Source of the DNA: Candidatus Saccharibacteria bacterium RIFCSPHIGHO2_12_FULL_44_22
GTDB taxonomy: Bacteria > Patescibacteriota > Saccharimonadia > Saccharimonadales > Saccharimonadaceae
Reading direction: 5' to 3'
Length of the DNA stretch: 58,603 bases
Assembly (NCBI GenBank): GCA_001790515.1
Contig: MGCS01000015.1
Span: 1 to 58,603 of the forward strand
Part shown: piece after piece, positions 1 through 6,426 of the stretch
Position numbering within the stretch: the first letter of the stretch is position 1
Layout of the letters: the number at the start of each line of letters is the position of its first letter
The notes under the pieces: generated by a model
Told to the model about the DNA's origin: nothing
What the model saw: the letters and a program-made list of their open reading frames with translations, nothing else
Database searches by the model: none
Translations under genes and position numbers: made by a program

Positions 1-1
1 G

Positions 2-361
2 CACGTCATAAACAAAACGATGGGATACAGTATGGCGCGATTTATTATCGCAGTTCATCCAACATCCGACATCGACCAAGTAACAGGGATTATTAACCAG
101 CTTGGCGTCAAACTGTCCGAGGAAGAAAAATGGAAATCAAAGATCATTGAACCGCCAGCATTTGTGTCTGTCGGAGAATTTACCGGCAATTCACTCGAGA
201 TTATTATCGCCGGCAAGACACAGCCGTCAGATCAATGGTCAGTTATCGCCGAGATGCGTCGCCGCTTACTTGAAGCGCTTGAACGAACAGGTATCGAACT
301 GGCTGTCGTGCCAACCTTCCCACTAAACCGCGCCAACGAAAAGCAAAAAAAGAAAAAATAA
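2..361 (+). CDS. MscS-family mechanosensitive channel, C-terminal fragment (cut by window edge)
   Basis: The reading frame is open from the first bases of the window with no upstream stop, so the gene begins outside it. The first visible residues (HVINKT, then GYSMARF) match the start of the cytoplasmic MscS beta domain. They are followed by a weak AVHPTSDID segment and the typical C-terminal block IIAGKTQPSDQW...EMRRRLLEALERTGIEL. Known role of the family: a heptameric inner-membrane channel that opens under membrane tension and releases osmolytes. Only about 119 residues are visible and no transmembrane helix is included. The lysine-rich tail (KQKKKK) lies at the end. The ATG at position 20 is probably an internal methionine. 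The next gene is convergent, with its stop abutting this one. Confidence 0.8.
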   Translation, partial: HVINKTMGYSMARFIIAVHPTSDIDQVTGIINQLGVKLSEEEKWKSKIIEPPAFVSVGEFTGNSLEIIIAGKTQPSDQWSVIAEMRRRLLEALERTGIELAVVPTFPLNRANEKQKKKK

Positions 362-754
362 TTACTGGGTCGCGGTCGGCTGCTCGTCGATACCAAGCGC
401 TTGGTCGCTCAGAACGTCACTCGTAAATACTTCTACCGTGGTTGCATCCTTCAGACGAGCATCATACAGTGCTTTGAATTTATCGAGTTCAGTCGCATTG
501 GTTGAACCCGATGCTGAAAATCCCTTAAAATCATCGTCGGGCTTGATTTGATCGCGAACCGCCTGATAGTCTGGGCGGCTGAGGTCTAGCTGCGCCGTTC
601 CACTGGATGTGTATAACGCTAGACTAACACCGACAAGGATCAACGCGATAGCAATACTACTTACGATCAAGACGATAAAGCGATATTTTGCCCACTTAGG
701 ATGTGCGGCGTCTTCGGCTGCATCGCTAAGAATATGCGGATTGTGCTGATCCAT
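362..754 (-). CDS. Single-pass membrane protein of unknown function (130 aa)
   Basis: I do not recognise a family. The protein has a short hydrophilic N-terminus, one strong transmembrane helix at about residues 27-50 (FIVLIVSSIAIALILVGVSL) and an acidic exported C-terminal domain of about 80 residues without cysteines. Its ATG overlaps the stop of the upstream secreted-protein gene by one base (TAATG), and GGAGGA lies 9 nt upstream, so the pair is one operon with coupled translation. The two products probably act together at the cell envelope; that is inference from the overlap only. Confidence 0.7.
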   Translation of the reverse strand: MDQHNPHILSDAAEDAAHPKWAKYRFIVLIVSSIAIALILVGVSLALYTSSGTAQLDLSRPDYQAVRDQIKPDDDFKGFSASGSTNATELDKFKALYDARLKDATTVEVFTSDVLSDQALGIDEQPTATQ

Positions 755-1302
755 TACTGAGATCCTCCGGTTGATGATTGCTCAAATTTACTACGCGACG
801 ATACAAATTCTGCTTCGTAGTCAATAATCGATCTGTTCAATGTAAGCGTATTTTGATGCACCAGTTCTCGCGATGCCCGAGCTTTTGCTACCGCATCATA
901 AAACGCCACTGGTTGACGGCGACAATCCATCTGCAGTACGCTGCTCATTTGGTCGTCGTATTTTTTGTAGTTAACACGAAAAGACGCCAACTCTTGATCA
1001 TAGCTAGCGGTAATCTTTACTAGTGACGATCCATCTAGTTTATTGAGTGCTAATCGGCTGTTCATAGGCGCCATCAGTTTGGTCGACATCGAATCATATG
1101 CCTGTCCACGGTTCACACGTACCAATCGATCGTTGGTATGGATTTGCTGCAAAGATCCTATCGCTTCGCTACAGTTTTGTTGAATACGCTGCATATGTGC
1201 ATCGGTCATCTGCGTCGACTGCTGTTGAGCAGACACAACGGACGCCGCGAATAACGCGCTTATCGTCACGACAGATATCGTTACTACTAGGATTTTTTTC
1301 AT
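754..1302 (-). CDS. Secreted protein of unknown function (182 aa)
   Basis: A clear Sec signal peptide is visible (MKKI, hydrophobic core, then SVVSAQQQ with an AxA-like cleavage site near residue 26). The mature part is about 155 residues, mostly predicted helical and rich in Q, N, S and R, with two cysteines (NCSEA and DCRRQ) that could form a disulfide. No known domain is recognised. A GATAAT hexamer at 1311-1316 ends 8 nt before the ATG, so this is the first gene of a two-gene operon and its mRNA is probably leaderless. Confidence 0.7.
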   Translation of the reverse strand: MKKILVVTISVVTISALFAASVVSAQQQSTQMTDAHMQRIQQNCSEAIGSLQQIHTNDRLVRVNRGQAYDSMSTKLMAPMNSRLALNKLDGSSLVKITASYDQELASFRVNYKKYDDQMSSVLQMDCRRQPVAFYDAVAKARASRELVHQNTLTLNRSIIDYEAEFVSSRSKFEQSSTGGSQ

Positions 1303-1310
1303 CTTTGTCT

Positions 1311-1316
1311 ATTATC
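1311..1316 (-). promoter_or_regulatory. -10 element of leaderless promoter for the secreted-protein operon
   Basis: GATAAT on the minus strand, 8 nt before the ATG at 1302. Initiation 6-8 nt downstream would place the transcript 5' end at or next to the A of the start codon. Confidence 0.55.
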
Positions 1317-1327
1317 GCCTGGCGACT

Positions 1328-2134
1328 CTATTTGGTCAAATGTATACTACCGTTTGATGTCGTCACAACCAAACCATCACGGACTAAACCAGTCAGCGCA
1401 GTGTCAAACCGGTCATCAACGGTGATGCTTTTTGTCAATTCATCGTGCGATGTTGTTCCAGCAGTAGCAAGATATTTCAGAATCTGCCCACGTATTTCAC
1501 GCACACTACCTTTGAGTGCAGATTGCTTTTTGTAGTGTTTACTTTGCTGCAATCGCCCAGCGCCACTACGCTTTAGCCAACTGCCGTAGTCCATCAGCGC
1601 CCAATAAAACTCACGTGGGTGTTCGTGGTCAATCGTTTGTTCGAGTAGTGTGACAATCTGCTTGTCGTCAACTATATCGCCATCAGCAAAAAAGTGATGG
1701 AAATACACGGTGCGGACATTTGTTTCCACAAAAATTGCCGGTTGGTTGAAGGCGTATGCCCGTATCGCTCCACAGGTGTTTTTGCCTACACCAGACAACG
1801 TCAGCAAGTTTATTTCTGTATCAGGAAAGGCGCCGTTGTAGTCATGGACAATCGTTTTGGCAGCTTCGTGCAAAAACTTTGCCCGGCGATTATAGCCTAA
1901 CCCACTCCAGAGCGTTAACACATCAGCCAGTGATGCGGCGGCGAGTGATCGTTCGTCTGGAAACGCTGAAATAAAAGCCTCAAATTTTGGAATGACACGG
2001 TCGACCTGCGTCTGCTGTAGCATTAATTCACTGACCAATACATAGTATGGCCGCGTATCATTCCGCCACGGCATATCCCGGTACAGATCGCGGCCACGGT
2101 CAGCTAATAATTCTTGAAACTCACGTATATCCAT
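1328..2134 (-). CDS. MutY-like adenine DNA glycosylase (HhH-GPD), without iron-sulfur cysteines
   Basis: The core matches HhH-GPD base-excision glycosylases. It has MPWR, SELMLQQTQVDRV (the Glu is the MutY general acid), WSGLGYNRRAKFLHEAA and the helix-hairpin-helix LSGVGKNTCGAI. It differs from typical MutY in three ways. The catalytic-Asp segment (usually DGNV) reads VETNVRTV. The HhH residue that is Lys in Nth or Ser in MutY is Asn. The C-terminal Cys-x6-Cys-x2-Cys-x5-Cys cluster is missing altogether. It may remove A opposite 8-oxoG or a related mispair. I chose the ATG at 2134 because an extended -10 (TGC-TATCAT) ends 7 nt upstream, as for other first genes here. The frame is open up to 2521, so a 397-aa form starting at TTG is possible. 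Confidence 0.75.
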   Translation of the reverse strand: MDIREFQELLADRGRDLYRDMPWRNDTRPYYVLVSELMLQQTQVDRVIPKFEAFISAFPDERSLAAASLADVLTLWSGLGYNRRAKFLHEAAKTIVHDYNGAFPDTEINLLTLSGVGKNTCGAIRAYAFNQPAIFVETNVRTVYFHHFFADGDIVDDKQIVTLLEQTIDHEHPREFYWALMDYGSWLKRSGAGRLQQSKHYKKQSALKGSVREIRGQILKYLATAGTTSHDELTKSITVDDRFDTALTGLVRDGLVVTTSNGSIHLTK

Positions 2135-2521
2135 GCTACTAATGATAGCATTCTGATAGTCGAGGCCTAGATATTGTCTGTGGGTTTCGCGCTTAGCTCG
2201 AAGTCTGCTGCCGTCAAAGTATCTGATGCGAGTGTTTTGTGAGCGTCGATAAACATCATTCCAACTGCTCGATCTGCAGTTTTCTTTTTGTATTTCGCGT
2301 AGACTACGCTCGGCCACAATAAGTTTATGAACCGCCTCGACGGCGTCCGTATACAATGTATCAAGATTTTGCACAGCGTCAATTACATTAGGATCACGAT
2401 AAAGATGATCGTGGTGAACTCCGAATATCCAAAGATTTGAATTAGGTAGTTCAGTCTGGTCAGGTACAGCCTGCGGATTAATTGCTGCAATAACAAAGAG
2501 TATGACTCGCGCAACAGACAA
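2135..2521 (-). other. Open segment in frame with the MutY-like gene, coding status unclear
   Basis: The frame stays open for 129 codons upstream of the preferred MutY start, beginning at a TTG. The encoded residues resemble no known domain and no ribosome site is evident at the TTG. The stretch separates the divergent mutY-like and msrA genes. It could be an N-terminal extension, a separate small gene fused in frame, or untranslated sequence. The internal extended -10 at 2142-2147 favours the last. I see no convincing gene on the plus strand here. Confidence 0.35.
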
Positions 2522-2524
2522 GAG

Positions 2525-2530
2525 TATAAT
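2525..2530 (+). promoter_or_regulatory. -10 element of leaderless msrA promoter
   Basis: Consensus TATAAT ending 6 nt before the msrA ATG. A TTGACA-like TATGACT lies around 2501-2507 at a suitable spacing. The start point should coincide with the start codon. Confidence 0.65.
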
Positions 2531-2536
2531 AAATAT

Positions 2537-3061
2537 ATGACTACATATGTACTAGGTGGCGGGTGTTTTTGGTGTTTAGATGCGGCGTACCGACGAATCC
2601 GTGGCGTCACCGAGGTGGTGAGTGGCTACGCAGGTGGTGAGACTGAGAACCCTGACTACTACCAGGTAGGTAGCGGCAGGACTGGCCATGCCGAAGTGAT
2701 TCAAATCACTTTTGATGAAGCGGTCATTCCAGCAGAAATTATCCTTGATATATTCTTTACACTCCACGATCCGACAACGCTCAATCGTCAAGGTGCCGAC
2801 CATGGTACGCAATATCGATCTATCATGCTATACGCAGATAATGATCAAAAAGCTGAATTTGAAGCAAGCATCGAACGTGCAAAAGCAATCTGGGATGACC
2901 CGATTGTCACTGAAGTGGTACCGCTCGAGACATTTTATGCAGCAGAGCCCGAGCACCAAGATTATTTTAATAACAATCCAACGAATGGCTATTGTTCAAT
3001 TGTTATTACACCTAAAATCGTAAAAGTACGCAGCCACTACAACGAGTGGTTTATCAACTAA
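2537..3061 (+). CDS. msrA: Peptide-methionine (S)-S-oxide reductase MsrA
   Basis: The N-terminus VLGGGCFWCLDAAYRRIRGV carries the GCFW active site (nucleophilic Cys near residue 10). It is followed by VSGYAGG, the substrate-pocket segments and HGTQYRSIMLY, all diagnostic for MsrA. The C-terminal NPTNGYC cysteine is a plausible resolving residue. At 174 aa it has normal length. It repairs methionine-S-sulfoxide in proteins at the expense of thioredoxin. There is no ribosome-binding site; the -10 hexamer 6 nt upstream implies a leaderless mRNA. An AT-rich hairpin follows the stop. Confidence 0.95.
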   Translation: MTTYVLGGGCFWCLDAAYRRIRGVTEVVSGYAGGETENPDYYQVGSGRTGHAEVIQITFDEAVIPAEIILDIFFTLHDPTTLNRQGADHGTQYRSIMLYADNDQKAEFEASIERAKAIWDDPIVTEVVPLETFYAAEPEHQDYFNNNPTNGYCSIVITPKIVKVRSHYNEWFIN

Positions 3062-3087
3062 ATTATTACAGGTTGTGTGTAATAATT
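3061..3087 (+). terminator. AT-rich hairpin after msrA
   Basis: AATTATTACA and TGTAATAATT form a perfect 10-bp stem around a 7-nt loop immediately after the msrA stop, followed by CTTACTTTT. The T-run is interrupted, so termination strength is uncertain. Confidence 0.5.
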
Positions 3088-3114
3088 CTTACTTTTCCTA
3101 GATACATTTGATTC

Positions 3115-3120
3115 TATAGT
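3115..3120 (+). promoter_or_regulatory. -10 element for the GlsB/YeaQ-like gene
   Basis: TATAGT 29 nt upstream of the ATG. It gives a short leader that contains the AAAGGAG ribosome site, in contrast to the leaderless genes nearby. Confidence 0.5.
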
Positions 3121-3149
3121 AGAAACATCACTAAACAAAGGAGAAATAC

Positions 3150-3422
3150 ATGATTCTAAACATCGTATTATGGATAATTTTCGGAGCATTAGCTGGTTGG
3201 ATTGCATCTATGATCATGAAAACAAACGCGAGTATGGGAGCAATGGCGAACATCGTCGTTGGTATCCTCGGAGCGTTTATCGGTGGATTCCTTGTTCAGA
3301 CCCTGACTGGAACAGCCGTTGAAGGATTCAATATCTCAAGCTTCGTTGTCGCAATTCTTGGCGCAGTCATTTTGTTGGCTATCGTCAAAGCCGTTCGCGG
3401 CGGCACCCCGCACCACGCATAA
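3150..3422 (+). CDS. GlsB/YeaQ/YmgE-family stress-response membrane protein
   Basis: A 90-aa, almost wholly hydrophobic protein with three membrane segments and the family's glycine pattern: WIIFGALAGWIASMIM, NIVVGILGAFIGGFL and SFVVAILGAVILLAIV. This matches the transglycosylase-associated / GlsB-type family of small inner-membrane proteins induced by envelope or general stress. Their biochemical role is not settled. AAAGGAG lies 8 nt before the ATG. The gene is monocistronic, bounded by hairpins on both sides. Confidence 0.85.
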   Translation: MILNIVLWIIFGALAGWIASMIMKTNASMGAMANIVVGILGAFIGGFLVQTLTGTAVEGFNISSFVVAILGAVILLAIVKAVRGGTPHHA

Positions 3423-3462
3423 TTTCGGCACCTACCCACTCTATTTAAAATATCCCCACTCT

Positions 3463-3489
3463 CAAGAGCCGGCTCCCCACCGGCTCTTG
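3463..3489 (+). terminator. Intrinsic terminator after the GlsB-like gene
   Basis: CAAGAGCCGG and CCGGCTCTTG pair perfectly over 10 bp around a 7-nt loop and are followed by TTTT. This is a standard rho-independent terminator. Confidence 0.85.
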
Positions 3490-3518
3490 TTTTATGAAGA
3501 TACCAAGATCAAGAAAGG

Positions 3519-3524
3519 TATACT
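3519..3524 (+). promoter_or_regulatory. -10 element of leaderless promoter for the MBL-fold gene
   Basis: TATACT ends 6 nt before the ATG at 3531, so transcript and reading frame should start at almost the same base. Confidence 0.6.
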
Positions 3525-3530
3525 AGTACT

Positions 3531-4172
3531 ATGAAGATTACCAAATATGAACACGCGTGCTTCACCGTCGAACATGAGGGCAAGCTACTGATCGTTGACC
3601 CAGGCGCCTTTACAACAAGCCTTACAGCACCCGAAAATGTCGTTGCCGTGGTCGTCACGCACGAACATTCGGATCATTTTGATGTGGCCGCATTAGGCGC
3701 GATAATTGCACACAACCCTGATGCTATTATTGTCGCGCATTCTGATATTACTCGCCAGTTCGGCGACGCCACTCTTCCCTATCACTCAGTAGCGGCAGGT
3801 GACGCCTATGATGTTGCGTCGTTTCATCTAGAATTCTTTGGTGGGAGTCACGCCACCATTCATCCAGCTATGCCCGCCGTATCTAATCTTGGCGTTATGA
3901 TCAACGATAAGGTGTTTTATCCTGGCGATTCGTTCGTCCTACCAAACAAGCCCGTCGACACATTAGCATTGCCCGTTGCCGCACCATGGCTAAAAATCAG
4001 TGAAGCAATTGATTATGTGATGGCGGTCAAACCACGCTTGGCCTTTCCGACGCATGATGCTGTATTGTCAGACATTGGCAAATCAATGCCAGATCGCATG
4101 ATTCCTAGTTTTAGCGAACAAGAAGGCACGACATATAAACGACTGAGCACATTAGCGTCAATCGAAATTTAG
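3531..4172 (+). CDS. MBL-fold metal-dependent hydrolase (UlaG-like branch)
   Basis: The N-terminus has beta-strand patterns of the metallo-beta-lactamase fold (KITKYEHACFTVE, LLIVDPG) and the metal motif THEHSDH (HxHxDH) near residue 43. A later GGSH and GDS supply further ligands and PTHDA near residue 175 the last histidine. At 213 aa it matches the short YtxG/UlaG-like hydrolases found in many bacteria. Two zinc or manganese ions are expected. The substrate cannot be told from sequence. It is co-transcribed with the downstream DNA glycosylase gene, whose ATG starts 2 nt after this stop. No signal peptide, so cytoplasmic. Confidence 0.85.
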   Translation: MKITKYEHACFTVEHEGKLLIVDPGAFTTSLTAPENVVAVVVTHEHSDHFDVAALGAIIAHNPDAIIVAHSDITRQFGDATLPYHSVAAGDAYDVASFHLEFFGGSHATIHPAMPAVSNLGVMINDKVFYPGDSFVLPNKPVDTLALPVAAPWLKISEAIDYVMAVKPRLAFPTHDAVLSDIGKSMPDRMIPSFSEQEGTTYKRLSTLASIEI

Positions 4173-4174
4173 CA

Positions 4175-4795
4175 ATGAATATACAAACTGCACTCGATCA
4201 TTTGTCCGACAACGACCCTATCATGGCGATATTAATTGACACGTACCCAGCACCGTCCTTTATCGCTCATACAAATTATTATCAGGCACTCGTCGAGAGC
4301 ATCATCGGACAACAACTAAGTGTCAAAGCAGCCGCAGCTATTCGTGATAGGTTTGTTGGATTGTTTGACGATGTATTTCCTACGCCTGAACAGATTATTA
4401 CTATCGACGTAGAGGTCTATCGATCTATTGGGTTATCACGACCAAAAGCTCGCTATATCATCGATCTTGCAGAGCACGTGATTGATGGCCGAGTGCGGTT
4501 TGATCACCTTGATGCGCTGTCGAACCAAGAAGTTATCGACGAGTTAACGGCAGTCAAAGGTATTGGTGCATGGACCGTCCATATGTTTTTGATGTTTTGT
4601 ATGGGACGATTGGACGTTCTACCTGTAGGCGATCTAGGGATCCGCAATGCTATCGAGAAAAATTACGAGTTGGATTTTGTAGGCGCAAGTGGCGCCGTCG
4701 AAAATGTCGCAAAACACTACAGCTGGCATCCATATGAATCGATTGCAAGCTATTATTTATGGCAATCACTAGAGAATAAACCCGCCGTCTCTTGA
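4175..4795 (+). CDS. DNA-3-methyladenine glycosylase II (AlkA type)
   Basis: HhH-GPD superfamily, AlkA branch. It shows ALVESIIGQQLSVKAA near residue 35, IGLSRPKARYI, the helix-hairpin-helix VKGIGAWTVHMFLMF and the catalytic Asp in LPVGDLGIRNA. It lacks the N-terminal AlkA domain of E. coli, as do many 200-230 aa relatives. It excises alkylated purines in base-excision repair. Downstream of the MBL-fold gene with a 2-nt gap, so translation is coupled. An O6-alkylguanine methyltransferase is encoded elsewhere in the window, so two alkylation repair routes are present. A strong bidirectional hairpin follows. Confidence 0.9.
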   Translation: MNIQTALDHLSDNDPIMAILIDTYPAPSFIAHTNYYQALVESIIGQQLSVKAAAAIRDRFVGLFDDVFPTPEQIITIDVEVYRSIGLSRPKARYIIDLAEHVIDGRVRFDHLDALSNQEVIDELTAVKGIGAWTVHMFLMFCMGRLDVLPVGDLGIRNAIEKNYELDFVGASGAVENVAKHYSWHPYESIASYYLWQSLENKPAVS

Positions 4796-4835
4796 CACCT
4801 TGACGCCCCCGAAAACACACTCGTTCATATTCTCA

Positions 4836-4877
4836 CTATAAAACATGCTACAGAGTATCCTGCAGCATGTTTTATAG
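4836..4877. terminator. Bidirectional hairpin terminator between convergent genes
   Basis: CTATAAAACATGCT pairs with AGCATGTTTTATAG over 14 bp, with a further partial ACAG/CTGC pairing inside. The A-rich and T-rich arms give a T-run on both strands. It sits between the convergent alkA-like and ytxH-like genes and can serve both. Confidence 0.8.
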
Positions 4878-4889
4878 CTATAGCTTGAA

Positions 4890-5267
4890 TTATTTTACGT
4901 GCTTTTCAGCTTCTTTTTGGATAGTACGGCCAGTCACTTTTGCATCTTCGGTAACGCGTGTCGCGCGCGTTCGGGCTTCGCCACCGAGATCATTTACTTC
5001 TGCAGCAATTCGTTCAGCAGTTGTTTTAGCACTTTTACCAAATTCGGCAGCTTCTTTGCTAGCTTTGTCAGCGCCTTTACGCAAAGTCACAGCAGCTTCT
5101 TTGCTTGCCGCTTTTACTTCCGCAGCTTTATCGCGAGCAGCAACTTTAGCTTCGTTAGTTTTTACCTTGATATCTTCGCGAGTTTCTTTGCCACTTTTTG
5201 GTGCAAGCAAAATTCCTGCAATGAATCCACCAGCTGCGGCTGCGACTACTTTAAGTAATTTTGACAT
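4890..5267 (-). CDS. YtxH-like membrane-anchored stress protein
   Basis: The N-terminus MSKLLKVVAAAAGGFIAGILLAP has the short glycine-rich membrane segment and the LLAPKSGKETREDI motif typical of YtxH-domain proteins. Then about 95 residues of charged, alanine-rich amphipathic helix with apolipoprotein-like 11-residue periodicity (A, K, E, D, R). At 125 aa it is usual for the family, which is linked to general stress in Gram-positive bacteria. AAAGGAG precedes the ATG. It lies 31 nt downstream of a small membrane-protein gene in the same operon. That promoter carries a TGTAA-N6-TTACA site. Confidence 0.8.
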   Translation of the reverse strand: MSKLLKVVAAAAGGFIAGILLAPKSGKETREDIKVKTNEAKVAARDKAAEVKAASKEAAVTLRKGADKASKEAAEFGKSAKTTAERIAAEVNDLGGEARTRATRVTEDAKVTGRTIQKEAEKHVK

Positions 5268-5298
5268 ACTATATTCTCCTTTAGTAATTGACTGTTAA

Positions 5299-5517
5299 TT
5301 ATTTGCGGAACACACCGGCAATGGTACTGAAAACTTTGACAGGTGACAGCCACTCTGTTGCCGACGCGACATTTGTCGTGACTGCATCAATTTTTTTTGC
5401 TATGTGGTTCACTTTGATTAGCACCACTGTTACCGTGGCCAATAATGCAAAGATGACAAGTGATAGCAAAATCACCGCTACCGTCAAAAGAGTGACGAGT
5501 ACGTTAAGATCATCCAT
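5299..5517 (-). CDS. Small single-pass membrane protein (72 aa), first gene of the YtxH operon
   Basis: One long transmembrane helix occupies residues 6-35 (LVTLLTVAVILLSLVIFALL...). It is followed by a short amphipathic tail (KVNHIAKKIDAV) resembling DUF948-type partners of YtxH proteins, though much shorter. DUF948-YtxH pairs are common in Firmicutes, so the adjacency supports a joint envelope-stress role; this is inference. GAAAGGAT is a suitable ribosome site. Two -10 candidates lie upstream (TATAAT at 5563-5568 and TACAAT at 5551-5556). Confidence 0.7.
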   Translation of the reverse strand: MDDLNVLVTLLTVAVILLSLVIFALLATVTVVLIKVNHIAKKIDAVTTNVASATEWLSPVKVFSTIAGVFRK

Positions 5518-5550
5518 GCTTGTATCCTTTCTGTTTATTATTACCCTATT

Positions 5551-5568
5551 ATTGTACGTCAGATTATA
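5551..5568 (-). promoter_or_regulatory. Promoter region of the YtxH operon (two -10 candidates)
   Basis: On the minus strand TATAAT (5568 to 5563) and TACAAT (5556 to 5551) both precede the first gene. With the second one, the start point is about 5544 and the upstream TGTAA-N6-TTACA site is centred near -41, the classical position for a class II Crp activator. Confidence 0.5.
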
Positions 5569-5576
5569 AAGATGTA

Positions 5577-5592
5577 TGTAATTTTTCTTACA
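5577..5592. promoter_or_regulatory. Candidate Crp/Fnr-family operator, TGTAA-N6-TTACA (site 1)
   Basis: A perfect 5+5 inverted repeat with a 6-bp spacer, the spacing of CRP sites. It lies 20 bp upstream of the TACAAT -10 element of the YtxH operon. Identical half-sites recur at 19951-19966 and 20347-20362 next to the Crp-type regulator gene. Confidence 0.6.
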
Positions 5593-5600
5593 ACGAATAT

Positions 5601-5633
5601 AGTATATAGTTGTTAAATTAACAACTATATACT
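5601..5633. repeat. 33-bp perfect palindrome
   Basis: A 16-bp arm on each side of a single central A, read from AGTATATAGTTG to CAACTATATACT. It lies between the stop of the HAD gene and the YtxH-operon promoter. As RNA from the HAD side it could form a hairpin but lacks a clean T-run. It could instead be an operator or cruciform. Function unknown. Confidence 0.6.
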
Positions 5634-5646
5634 TAACTGCCAGATC

Positions 5647-6423
5647 TTATACTAAAGATTCTACGGAATCATCTAATACGAATCTGTGCATTGCTTCTGC
5701 AAATCCATCATCAGCCAATGTACTAACGACATAGTCAGCTTGAGATTTGAGTCTATCAGTTGCATTCCCCATCGCAACTTTGACTCTAGCATTCTGAAAT
5801 AACGAGAGGTCGTTATCACCATCGCCAATCGCCAGCGTCTGGTCTTTCGTCAACCCTACGATGTCATGCAGCGCGGAAACGCCATAAAATTTGTCAGCCT
5901 GGAAGTGACAGGTCTGGATTCCGATAGTGCTCGGATCATCCAGCGTTATTGCATGGGCAACCACACCTGCAACCTGTTCAATTTGAGCGAAAATTCCAGG
6001 TACATCGTTTATATGAACTTCCGCATAGACGTACGGAGCTGGATCAGTGATCGTGTCGATGTCAATCTGATCTGACCTAGTTTCGTTCCACCCCTCTTTG
6101 TAGTCAATAATCTTGGTATGAGGCAACATAATTGCAACGAGGCTTTTAAGCGTATCGACATCGAGCCATTTACGCCAAACGATTTCTCCGGAAGTTGAAT
6201 GAACTACCGTTGCGCCACCGTCAACAACACATAATCCGTCAATGCCCAAAACCGTAAAAACATTTTTTGCAAATTCATATGGTCGCGCAGTCACGGCTGC
6301 AACCTGCACTCCTTTTTCTTCAGCGGCGATGATCGCCGAGCGAACAGCTTCAGATGCGGTATGCTGCTTTGTCGCAACAATCGTGCCATCCATATCCGTA
6401 ACAACTAGTTTAATCGAATGCAT
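5647..6423 (-). CDS. HAD-superfamily (Cof-type) phosphatase
   Basis: Motif I is VVTDMDGTIV (DxDGT) at the N-terminus, motif II is in VAAVTARP, and motif IV is LAIGDGDNDLSLF, with the C2 cap typical of Cof/YidA phosphatases between them. The C-terminal KVAMGNATDRLKSQADYV is also diagnostic. At 258 aa it has family length. It probably dephosphorylates a sugar phosphate or other small metabolite; the substrate is not predictable. It starts 3 nt after the aspS stop without an evident ribosome site, so translation is likely coupled to aspS. Confidence 0.9.
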   Translation of the reverse strand: MHSIKLVVTDMDGTIVATKQHTASEAVRSAIIAAEEKGVQVAAVTARPYEFAKNVFTVLGIDGLCVVDGGATVVHSTSGEIVWRKWLDVDTLKSLVAIMLPHTKIIDYKEGWNETRSDQIDIDTITDPAPYVYAEVHINDVPGIFAQIEQVAGVVAHAITLDDPSTIGIQTCHFQADKFYGVSALHDIVGLTKDQTLAIGDGDNDLSLFQNARVKVAMGNATDRLKSQADYVVSTLADDGFAEAMHRFVLDDSVESLV

Positions 6424-6426
6424 CGT

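Noticed and set aside
2135-2521. Annotating the MutY-like protein from the TTG at 2521 (397 aa)
   Set aside because: The extra 129 residues match no domain, there is no ribosome site at the TTG, and an extended -10 lies 7 nt before the ATG at 2134. It is kept as an alternative only.
3066-3082. TTACA...TGTAA in the hairpin after msrA as a fourth Crp-like site
   Set aside because: The half-sites are in the opposite order with a 7-bp spacer, and the sequence follows a stop codon as a stem-loop.
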